From Prevotella sp. UBA3208 (GTDB taxonomy: Bacteria > Bacteroidota > Bacteroidia > Bacteroidales > Bacteroidaceae): 22,360 bases of DNA. The number at the start of each line of letters is the position of its first letter. Positions within the stretch are counted from its first letter, which is position 1. Under the pieces are notes generated by a model that was not told the origin of the DNA, did not search any database, and worked only from the letters and a program-made list of their open reading frames with translations. Shown here one piece after another: positions 15,885-22,360 of this stretch. The translations under genes were made by a program, and so were the position numbers. The stretch lies in assembly GCA_002363695.1 (NCBI GenBank), contig DEWO01000038.1:7528-29887 (forward strand), written 5' to 3'.

Positions 15885-16664
15885 ATGATTCAGTTTAATA
15901 TACAAAGATTCGGAAAACTGGCCCGCTGGTCGCTTGTCAACGACAAGAAGTACTTCATCAAGAGCTTCTTGCAGGTCTTTGCCATCCTGACGTTCCTCTT
16001 CCTGTTCTTCACATGGGTGATGAACCGCGAGTCGGTGCATAGCAGTATCAATGCCTATGGGACCTGCTCCATTGCTGTTGTGATCCTGTTTGGAACCACC
16101 TTCGTATTGGGCTCGTCGTTTATGTTTTATAGTATGGAGGGCAAACACGACATGCAGAACCTGCTGATGCTGCCTGCGTCGAACTTGGAGAAGTACCTGA
16201 TGCGCTATGCCTCGTGGATTCTCCTGTTGCCCCTTTATCTGGTAGCTTTGTTGGGAGCCGACGCGTTGCAGTATGTCGTCAACCTGATGGTGGGTCGTGA
16301 GTATGTCGTCTTCGTCACCTCCACGGTGGTGGACAGCCTCAGTCGTTTGTTCCAACTGGAAGTGCACAGCCATCTGCGCCATACGTTTCTGAACTCCCTG
16401 TTGTTGCTGGCCGTATGGTTCCATTCGCTCTATGCGCTGGGAGCCACCTTCTTCCGCACCCGTAAGTTCAACTGGGTGCTGACTACTATCGTCATCATCC
16501 TGCTGAGTATCATTCCTAACACTCAGGTGTCTCCTGCGGAAGCAACGACTACAGACATACTCATCACCAACCTCGTGGCGCTCTGCTGGGTAGTGCTGAA
16601 CTTCTGGCTGTCTTATAAGCTTTTCTGCCGTCAGCAGGTCATTGGTAAATTCGTAAATATGTAA
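15885..16664 (+). CDS. ABC-2-like permease subunit 1, six TM segments
   Basis: Integral inner-membrane protein of 259 residues, predicted membrane partner of the upstream ATPase. Hydrophobic segments lie at about 28-45, 60-81, 109-128, 168-190, 197-211 and 224-245. It shares RFGKLARW (8-15) and LMLPASNLEKYL (94-105) with the next gene, so the two are tandem paralogues. The cytoplasmic LMLPA.NLEK loop probably contacts the ATPase. I chose the ATG at 15885; the frame is open further upstream, but that part overlaps the ATPase gene and is polar. There is no signal peptide. The substrate is unknown. Confidence 0.82.
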   Translation: MIQFNIQRFGKLARWSLVNDKKYFIKSFLQVFAILTFLFLFFTWVMNRESVHSSINAYGTCSIAVVILFGTTFVLGSSFMFYSMEGKHDMQNLLMLPASNLEKYLMRYASWILLLPLYLVALLGADALQYVVNLMVGREYVVFVTSTVVDSLSRLFQLEVHSHLRHTFLNSLLLLAVWFHSLYALGATFFRTRKFNWVLTTIVIILLSIIPNTQVSPAEATTTDILITNLVALCWVVLNFWLSYKLFCRQQVIGKFVNM

Positions 16665-16668
16665 AGCT

Positions 16669-17565
16669 ATGAATTCATTTAGTTTCAATAGATTTGGAAA
16701 GACGCTCCGTTGGGTGCTGTCAGTCAATCAGCGTCGAATACTTTATGCTATAGCAGGCTCCGTCGTGGGTGTGTTTATGGCTGAAATGATACTGCTGAGA
16801 ATGGATGGTATTTACACTCCTCTCACCATGCTGCACTATTACGGACAGATAGGTGCCGCCCTCTTTGCATTGGTGTCGCTCATCCTGGTCAGCACCATCG
16901 TGTCGGGTGTGAACGAGAAGCGCAAGCGCGAGGCTTTCCTCATGCTGCCGGCAAACAATCTCGAGAAGTTCCTCGCCCTGATGACCTACACCTCCGTCGT
17001 CTGTGTGCTGGGTGTCTTCCTGGCGTTCGTCTTGGGCGACAGTCTTCGCATGGCGTGGTTCTGGATCAGCGGACCTTATACAGAGGTGGAGACCTCGGTG
17101 ATGGGTGGTCCTGTGGAATACTACTACTGGTGGTCTTCGGCCATTCCCGAGATGATGGATAATCTGACGCCTCATATACTGGAGGCAGATTCCTATAGTC
17201 AAACTTGGCTTTATGTGGCGATGAATATCGTCGTGATTGCTGCCATTGCCGTGTGGACACATTCGCTCCTGATTATCGGCGGAACGCTGTTGCGCAAGTA
17301 TTCCTTTGTGGCATCCATGCTCGTGTTCATTCTCTTCGTATGGCTGTTGTCGTGGACGATTCATCACTTTGGCCTGTACCTGTTCTGGAGCGATGTATGG
17401 AAAGACGGACACCATTATGTATCGGAGGTGGGCTTACTCGCCTATATCCTCGCCGTGCTGCTTCCTCTGCTCGCTGTCTTCAACTATTGGGCTTCGTTCC
17501 ACATCTTCAAGAACTTACAATTGATTACTAATAAATGGTTGAACTATGACTTTCACAAACGATAA
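16669..17565 (+). CDS. ABC-2-like permease subunit 2, six TM segments
   Basis: Second inner-membrane subunit, 298 residues, starting 4 bases after permease 1. It shares RFGKTLRW (8-15) and LMLPANNLEKFL (91-102) with its neighbour. TM segments lie at about 24-43, 60-80, 105-124, 180-206, 213-231 and 254-274. It differs from permease 1 in a longer loop between TM3 and TM4 (about 125-180) rich in Tyr, Trp and acidic residues (VEYYYWWSS), probably on the periplasmic side. The pair may form a heterodimeric pore with one ATPase type. Its last 20 bases overlap the GntR gene. Confidence 0.82.
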   Translation: MNSFSFNRFGKTLRWVLSVNQRRILYAIAGSVVGVFMAEMILLRMDGIYTPLTMLHYYGQIGAALFALVSLILVSTIVSGVNEKRKREAFLMLPANNLEKFLALMTYTSVVCVLGVFLAFVLGDSLRMAWFWISGPYTEVETSVMGGPVEYYYWWSSAIPEMMDNLTPHILEADSYSQTWLYVAMNIVVIAAIAVWTHSLLIIGGTLLRKYSFVASMLVFILFVWLLSWTIHHFGLYLFWSDVWKDGHHYVSEVGLLAYILAVLLPLLAVFNYWASFHIFKNLQLITNKWLNYDFHKR

Positions 17566-17896
17566 AGCAATCTACCTGCAGATGGCGGACCGCCTCTGTG
17601 ACGAGATACTGGCAGGTACGTACAAGGAGGACGACCGCATTCCAAGCGTCCGCGAGTATGCCGTCCTGCTACAGGTGAACACCAATACGGCAGTCAAGGC
17701 CTACGACGAGCTGGCTCGCGCGAACATTATATATAATAAGCGCGGTCTGGGATACTTTGTCTCGCCAGGCGCCAAAGAGCAGATACTGACGGAGCGCCGT
17801 CGCGACTTCATGGACAACCGGCTGCCTGAACTGTTCCGACAGATGCGCCTGCTGGGCATCGGAATCGAGGAAGTCTGCAAGGCTTGGGAACAATGA
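17546..17896 (+). CDS. Short GntR-family (YtrA-like) transcriptional regulator
   Basis: A 116-residue DNA-binding protein with a GntR winged helix (about 8-72; IYLQMADRLCDEILAGTY, RIPSVREYAVLLQVNTNTAVKAYDEL, GLGYFVSPGA) and only about 40 residues of helical tail, which fits the YtrA subfamily and leaves no room for an effector domain. Members usually repress the ABC operon they belong to. Here it is the last gene of the ABC unit, overlapping permease 2 by 20 bases, and the inverted repeat at 14979-15000 is the probable target. What relieves repression is not visible. Confidence 0.9.
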   Translation: MTFTNDKAIYLQMADRLCDEILAGTYKEDDRIPSVREYAVLLQVNTNTAVKAYDELARANIIYNKRGLGYFVSPGAKEQILTERRRDFMDNRLPELFRQMRLLGIGIEEVCKAWEQ

Positions 17897-17948
17897 TCTG
17901 CTTCAATCTCTTGGCAAAATGATAAAATGTCATTAGAATATGCCGTAC

Positions 17949-17972
17949 TTTGCAACTTTCTGACTACCTTTG
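17949..17972 (+). promoter_or_regulatory. Candidate promoter for the LolD/FtsX/MacA operon
   Basis: TACCTTTG at 17965-17972 is a full -7 match, 25 bp before the ATPase ATG. A TTTG at 17949-17952 lies 12 bp upstream, as in the hpt and pdxJ promoters. The rest of the 101-bp spacer has only a weak 5-bp hairpin (AATGA at 17918-17922 with TCATT at 17930-17934), so I call no terminator there. Confidence 0.5.
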
Positions 17973-17997
17973 TCGTCAAATAGACAAAACCAACAGC

Positions 17998-18657
17998 ATG
18001 ATTCACTTAAAAGACATTCATAAGACCTATCAGGGCGCCCAGCCGCTGCACGTGCTGAAGGGCATTACGCTCGACATTGAGAAGGGCGAGTTCGTCTCCA
18101 TCATGGGAGCGTCCGGCTCGGGCAAGAGTACCTTATTAAATATATTAGGTATCCTCGACAACTACGACTCGGGCAGTTACGAGCTCGCCGGAGTGCCCAT
18201 CTGGCACCTCTCGGAGACTCGCGCCGCCGAGTATCGTAACAAGATGATAGGTTTCATCTTCCAGTCGTTCAATCTCATCTCGTTTAAAACAGCAGTAGAA
18301 AATGTTGAGTTGCCACTTTTCTACCAGGGTGTGTCGCGTCGCAAGCGGCACACCCTTGCCCTGGAGTATCTGGAGCGACTGGGACTGCTGAACTGGGCTG
18401 AGCACTATCCCAACGAGATGTCGGGTGGTCAGCGCCAGCGTGTGGCCATAGCCCGTGCACTGATTACCAAGCCGCAGATTATCCTGGCCGACGAGCCTAC
18501 GGGAGCACTCGACTCGAAGACGAGCATAGAGGTGATGGAACTGCTGAAGCAACTGAACCGGGAGGAGGGCATCACCCAGATTATCGTCACCCACGACCCG
18601 ACGGTGGGCGACCAGACCAATCGCATCATCCGTATCAAGGACGGACTGATAGAATAA
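17998..18657 (+). CDS. LolD/MacB-type ABC transporter ATPase
   Basis: Cytoplasmic ATPase for the two FtsX-family permeases that follow. The 219 residues have Walker A GASGSGKST (37-45), Q-loop IFQSFNL (87-93), signature MSGGQRQRVAIARAL (141-155), Walker B IILADEPTGALD (161-172) and switch H199 (VTHD). This is the LolD/MacB/FtsE type, and its length is that of stand-alone LolD proteins rather than of fused MacB. I chose the ATG at 17998; a TTG at 17950 would add 16 unlikely residues and lie upstream of the -7 box. A 61-bp spacer with a heptad repeat separates it from the first permease. Confidence 0.93.
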   Translation: MIHLKDIHKTYQGAQPLHVLKGITLDIEKGEFVSIMGASGSGKSTLLNILGILDNYDSGSYELAGVPIWHLSETRAAEYRNKMIGFIFQSFNLISFKTAVENVELPLFYQGVSRRKRHTLALEYLERLGLLNWAEHYPNEMSGGQRQRVAIARALITKPQIILADEPTGALDSKTSIEVMELLKQLNREEGITQIIVTHDPTVGDQTNRIIRIKDGLIE

Positions 18658-18658
18658 C

Positions 18659-18708
18659 GGCTATTGGCTGTTGGCTATTAGCTATTAGCCAAATGCCAAA
18701 AGCCAATT
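18659..18708 (+). repeat. Seven 7-bp units forming an inverted array (hairpin)
   Basis: The units read GGCTATT, GGCTGTT, GGCTATT, AGCTATT, AGCCAAA, TGCCAAA, AGCCAAT. The first four and last three are opposite in orientation, so the RNA can fold: ATTGGCT (18663-18669) with AGCCAAT (18701-18707) and TTGGC (18671-18675) with GCCAA (18695-18699). No T-run follows directly, so this looks less like a terminator than a processing or stability element. Confidence 0.8.
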
Positions 18709-18718
18709 ATAAAAAAGT

Positions 18719-19978
18719 ATGATAGAACTATTCAAGGAGATAGCACAGACAGCCAAGCGCAACAAGCTACGCACTGCCCTGACGGGCTTCGCAGTGGCTT
18801 GGGGCATCTTCATGCTCGTTGTGCTGTTGGGGGCCGGCAACGGACTCATCAATGCACAGCTGAACCAGTCGGCCCGTTTCCTGTCTAACTCGATGATGGT
18901 GTTTGGCGGACGTACCTCGAAAGCCTATCAGGGTCTGAAGGAAGGGCGGCGCATCTGGCTGCAGACGCGCGACATCAGTACGACGGATACTGAGTTCAAG
19001 GATATTGTCGACGAGGTGGGCGCACAGTACAGCGCCAGTGTCACCATCAGCAACGGACAGGAGTATATAGCCACAGAGGTGACGGGCGTCTATCCCAACC
19101 ATACAAAGATTGACAAGATGGAGATGCTCCATGGGCGATTCATCAACCAGATAGACCAGAAGGAGAAGCGCAAGGTGCTGGTGCTGAGCAACAAGCAGGC
19201 CAAGGAGCTGGAGCCTAAGAAGGACTATAAGACGCTCCTCGGACGTTACGTCAAGGTGGGCAACTTTGCCTTCAAGGTCGTGGGCATCTATAAGGACGAA
19301 GAGAGTGGCTCGTCAGAGGCGTTCTCTTCCTACAGCGCCATCAAGGGCATCTTCGGAGCGAACACCGATGAGGCTGGCAGTATTGAGTTCACCTTCCACG
19401 GGCTGACGACGGAGGAGGCCAACGAGGAGTTTGAGAAAGACTACCGCCGTCGCCTGAATGCCAACCACCAGGCGCACCCTGAGGACGAGAGCAGCGTGTG
19501 GCTCTGGAACCGCTATACCAACAACATGCAGATGGAGCAGGGTATAGGCATCATCCGCACGGCCCTCTGGATTGTAGGACTGTTCACCCTGCTGTCGGGC
19601 ATCGTGGGTGTCAGCAACATCATGCTCATCACCGTCAAGGAGCGCACACACGAGTTTGGCATACGAAAGGCCATTGGCGCCAAACCCAGGCACATCTTGC
19701 GACTCATCATTGTCGAGAGCGTCATCATCACAACGTTCTTTGGCTACATTGGGATGGTGCTGGGCGTGATGGCCAATGAATATATGGACGCTACCCTGGG
19801 GCACGACACCATTGACACGGGACTCTTCCAGGCCACGATGTTTGTCAACCCCACCGTAGGGCTGGACGTCTGTTTCGAGGCCACGATGGTGATGGTCTTG
19901 GCAGGCACCATAGCTGGACTCATCCCAGCCTTCAAGGCAAGTAGAATACGCCCCATCGAGGCCCTAAATGCAGACTAA
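18719..19978 (+). CDS. MacB/FtsX-family ABC permease 1
   Basis: Inner-membrane permease of the MacB/LolC/E type, 419 residues. TM1 is at about 19-42 (LTGFAVAWGIFMLVVLLGAG). A large periplasmic MacB-PCD-like domain (about 45-275) follows, and three TM segments lie at about 278-300, 325-354 and 379-405. Family signatures are VGVSNIMLITVKERTHEFGIRKAIGA before TM3 and the C-terminal ASRIRPIEALNAD. The ATPase is separate, as in Lol systems, but the MacA-like adaptor downstream points to tripartite efflux or export more than to lipoprotein release. It overlaps the possible early start of the next permease. Confidence 0.93.
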   Translation: MIELFKEIAQTAKRNKLRTALTGFAVAWGIFMLVVLLGAGNGLINAQLNQSARFLSNSMMVFGGRTSKAYQGLKEGRRIWLQTRDISTTDTEFKDIVDEVGAQYSASVTISNGQEYIATEVTGVYPNHTKIDKMEMLHGRFINQIDQKEKRKVLVLSNKQAKELEPKKDYKTLLGRYVKVGNFAFKVVGIYKDEESGSSEAFSSYSAIKGIFGANTDEAGSIEFTFHGLTTEEANEEFEKDYRRRLNANHQAHPEDESSVWLWNRYTNNMQMEQGIGIIRTALWIVGLFTLLSGIVGVSNIMLITVKERTHEFGIRKAIGAKPRHILRLIIVESVIITTFFGYIGMVLGVMANEYMDATLGHDTIDTGLFQATMFVNPTVGLDVCFEATMVMVLAGTIAGLIPAFKASRIRPIEALNAD

Positions 19979-19979
19979 T

Positions 19980-21236
19980 ATGAGAATAGACTTAGATTCA
20001 TATCGCGAAATACTGGACACGCTGACCAGGAACAAGAGCCGTTCGTTCTTGACAGGCTTCGGTGTGTTCTGGGGCGTCTTCATGCTGGTGGCGCTCATGG
20101 GGGGCGGACAGGGACTGAAGGAGATGCTGAACCGCAACTTCGAAGGCTTTGCCCAGAACACCGCCATGATATGGGCCCAGCAGACCACCAAACCCTACAA
20201 GGGATTCCGCAAGGGGCGCTGGTGGGCTATGGAATACAAGGACATAGGACGTCTGCGCCAGCGCGTGCCTGAACTGGATGCTATTGCACCAGTGTTGTTT
20301 GGCGCATGGGGCAAAAGCAATACGGCATATTATGGCGACCAGAAAACAACACCCCGCATTCAGGGAGTGACGCCTGAGTATGCCAGCATCGTGGCTCCCA
20401 AGATGTACTATGGCCGATATATCAACCAGATGGATATGCAGCAACAGCGTAAGGTCTGTGTGCTGGGCAAGAAGATATACAAGGACCTCTTCAAGGAAGG
20501 CGGCGACCCGTGTGGCAAGAGCATCCGCGTGGACTCTACCTACTATGAGGTCATCGGAGTGGACTATAACGCCTCGGGCGGCATGAACTTCAACGGACGG
20601 GCCGAGGAGAAGATTACGTTGCCCCTGACGCTGGTGCAGCAAACTTACAATCGTGGCAACGAGGTGGACATGATTGCTGTCACGGGGCGTAAGGGTGTCG
20701 TCATGAGCAGCTTGTCTGCTCGCATCCGCGAAACGGTAGCCCGGGCTCACTTGATTGACCCGACGGACGAACTGGGTGTGATGGTGTTCAACACAGAGGT
20801 GCTGTTCCAGCTGTTGGACAACCTCTTCCGTGGTGTCAACTTCCTCATCTGGCTGGTAGGTCTCGGAACGCTGTTGGCTGGTGCCATTGGTGTGTCGAAC
20901 ATCATGATGGTCACCGTCCGCGAGCGCACCACGGAGATTGGCATCCGACGGGCCATAGGTGCCACGCCGCGCATGATTCTCTCGCAGATTATCTCGGAGA
21001 GTATTGTCCTTACCCTTGTGGCAGGCATGAGCGGCATCCTGTTAGGAGTGCTCGTCCTCCAGATGCTGGAGATAGGCAATACGGAAGACGGTATTGTCAC
21101 GGCCCACTTCCAGGTGGGTTTCTGGACGGCCATCTTTGCGGCCTTGGCGGTGTCGGCAATGGGTGTCTTGGCCGGCTTGGCTCCTGCCGCCCGCGCCATG
21201 GCTATCAAACCCGTAGACGCCATGCGCGACGAGTAG
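19980..21236 (+). CDS. MacB/FtsX-family ABC permease 2
   Basis: Second FtsX-type permease, 418 residues from the ATG at 19980, one base after the first permease's stop. An in-frame ATG at 19968 would add four residues and overlap it by 11 bases. TM1 is at about 23-46; the periplasmic domain runs to about 280 and contains KPYKGFRKGRWW and YGRYINQMD. The remaining TM segments lie at about 283-313, 337-363 and 381-404. VGVSN-type IGVSNIMMVTVRERTTEIGIRRAIGA and the tail AMAIKPVDAMRDE match the first permease, so the two are diverged paralogues that probably form a heterodimer. Confidence 0.93.
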   Translation: MRIDLDSYREILDTLTRNKSRSFLTGFGVFWGVFMLVALMGGGQGLKEMLNRNFEGFAQNTAMIWAQQTTKPYKGFRKGRWWAMEYKDIGRLRQRVPELDAIAPVLFGAWGKSNTAYYGDQKTTPRIQGVTPEYASIVAPKMYYGRYINQMDMQQQRKVCVLGKKIYKDLFKEGGDPCGKSIRVDSTYYEVIGVDYNASGGMNFNGRAEEKITLPLTLVQQTYNRGNEVDMIAVTGRKGVVMSSLSARIRETVARAHLIDPTDELGVMVFNTEVLFQLLDNLFRGVNFLIWLVGLGTLLAGAIGVSNIMMVTVRERTTEIGIRRAIGATPRMILSQIISESIVLTLVAGMSGILLGVLVLQMLEIGNTEDGIVTAHFQVGFWTAIFAALAVSAMGVLAGLAPAARAMAIKPVDAMRDE

Positions 21237-21249
21237 TTAATGAAATCCC

Positions 21250-21297
21250 TTTCGAACCCTCGAAATATCGGAATCTCGAAACAACGAAACAACGAAA
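21250..21297 (+). repeat. Six degenerate 8-bp tandem units
   Basis: The 66-bp spacer before the adaptor gene reads as TTTCGAAC, CCTCGAAA, TATCGGAA, TCTCGAAA, CAACGAAA, CAACGAAA. The consensus is nnTCGAAA and the array ends 5 bases before the ATG. It holds no promoter box that I recognise. Confidence 0.7.
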
Positions 21298-21302
21298 ACA
21301 AT

Positions 21303-22360
21303 ATGAAAAAGTACAGCAAACTGATCATTGCAGCCGTTATTGCACTGATTTTCATCGGAACATTCGTGTTCCTGTGGCAGAAGAGCCAGCCTAAGGAGAT
21401 TGTGTACAACGAGTTCACGCCTGCCATGAATGAGGTCAAGAAGACGACCATCATCACGGGCAAGATTGAGCCTCGCAATGAGGTGAATATCAAACCCCAG
21501 ATTTCGGGCATCATTACCCAACTGATGAAGGAGCCCGGACAGTATGTCCAGCAGGGCGAGGTCATTGCCAAGGTAAAGGTGATTCCCGACATGGGGCAGC
21601 TCTCCTCGGCAGAGGCTCGTGTACGTCTGGCAGAAATCAACCAGCAACAGGCTCAGGTTGACTACGAGCGCCAGAAGAAACTCTACGATAAGCAGCTGGT
21701 ATCTGCTGACGAGTTCGAGAAGATTCGTCAGAAACTGCGTCAGGCCAAGGAGGAAATCGTGGCTGCCCAGGATGCACTGCAGGTAGTGCGCGACGGTGTG
21801 TCGAAAAGCAATGCCTCGGCCTCTTCTACACTGGTGCGTTCAACCATTAGTGGTGTCATCCTCGACGTACCCGTCAAGGTGGGTAACTCGGTCATCCTCA
21901 GCAATACGTTCAACGACGGTACCACCATTGCCTCGGTGGCCAACATGAACGACCTCATCTTCCGTGGCAATATTGACGAGACAGAGGTGGGTCAGCTGGT
22001 ACAGGGTATGCCGATGAAGATTACCATTGGTGCCTTGCAGGACCTGAAGTTCGACGCTGCCCTGGAGTATATCTCGCCGAAGGCTGTCGAGAGCAACGGT
22101 GCTAACCAGTTTGAAATCAAGGCAGCTGTCAAGGTCACCAAGGACGATAAGCTGCGCTCGGGTTACTCTGCCAATGCCGAGATTGTGCTGGCTGCTGTCG
22201 ACAAGGCGCTGACCATTCCCGAGAGTGCCATAGAGTTCTCTGGCGACTCGACGTTCGTCTATATTATAAAAGGTGAGGGCAAGACGAAGACCTATGAGCG
22301 CCAGCCTGTGGTCACAGGACTCTCCGACGGTGTGAACATCGAAATCAAGAAGGGCCTCAC
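21303..22360 (+). CDS. MacA/HlyD-type periplasmic adaptor (partial, 3' end outside window)
   Basis: Membrane-fusion protein linking the FtsX permeases to an outer-membrane channel. The frame is open to the window edge (352 residues visible). An N-terminal membrane anchor (7-25) precedes the first lipoyl half-motif (about 60-92; PQISGIITQLMKEPGQYVQQGEVIAKV), an alpha-hairpin rich in Gln, Lys and Glu (about 100-165; LYDKQLVSADEFEKIRQKL), and the second lipoyl half (about 178-200; STISGVILDVPVKVGNSV). Beta-barrel and membrane-proximal segments follow, including DKALTIPESAIEF. These features fit MacA-like adaptors. A TolC-type outer-membrane factor would be expected just downstream but lies outside the window. 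Confidence 0.93.
   Translation, partial: MKKYSKLIIAAVIALIFIGTFVFLWQKSQPKEIVYNEFTPAMNEVKKTTIITGKIEPRNEVNIKPQISGIITQLMKEPGQYVQQGEVIAKVKVIPDMGQLSSAEARVRLAEINQQQAQVDYERQKKLYDKQLVSADEFEKIRQKLRQAKEEIVAAQDALQVVRDGVSKSNASASSTLVRSTISGVILDVPVKVGNSVILSNTFNDGTTIASVANMNDLIFRGNIDETEVGQLVQGMPMKITIGALQDLKFDAALEYISPKAVESNGANQFEIKAAVKVTKDDKLRSGYSANAEIVLAAVDKALTIPESAIEFSGDSTFVYIIKGEGKTKTYERQPVVTGLSDGVNIEIKKGL

Noticed and set aside
17897..17949. Terminator after the GntR gene
   Set aside because: The only hairpin has a 5-bp AT-rich stem with no following T-run, so it is too weak to call.

Overview
The window looks like a chromosomal segment from a Bacteroidales bacterium, most likely Prevotellaceae. This is inferred from protein style, the near absence of Shine-Dalgarno sequences, TAnnTTTG-type -7 promoter boxes, and the order hpt-adk-obgE-pgeF-M23. 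Base composition is fairly even. I see no tRNA, rRNA, transposase, phage gene or CRISPR array. Both ends cut through genes.

Left block (1-5445): a partial nnr (NAD(P)HX repair) on the minus strand diverges from a forward run hpt, adk, obgE, pgeF and a double-M23 lipoprotein. The four junctions from adk to the lipoprotein are overlapping or almost touching. Middle block (5453-9340, minus strand): a large secreted MG2/plug-like envelope protein, a chimeric ORF joining the start of an ECF sigma factor to the tail of a paralogue of that envelope protein, and a secreted M23-LysM peptidase with its own terminator and promoter. Next block (9469-13561, minus strand): pdxJ, a DJ-1/PfpI protein, ispD and recG in a tightly packed operon. 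It diverges from nadK through a 100-bp region whose two -7 boxes form a perfect inverted repeat.

Right block (14553-22360, plus strand): a 485-bp intergenic region holds the nadK terminator, three families of 21-22-bp repeats, and a canonical promoter directly followed by an 8-6-8 inverted repeat. That promoter serves an ABC ATPase, two paralogous six-TM permeases and a short YtrA-like GntR repressor, which probably binds the inverted repeat. A second export operon follows: a LolD/MacB-type ATPase, two FtsX-family permeases and a MacA/HlyD-type adaptor cut by the window edge. Its spacers contain a 7-bp hairpin-forming repeat and an 8-bp repeat.

Most genes are ordinary housekeeping or envelope genes. 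I do not see a clear, wholly new multi-gene system. The best leads are the sigma/MG2 chimera, the phased repeat array with compensatory palindrome changes, the probable GntR operator on the two-permease ABC operon, and GC-rich insertions in ispD.
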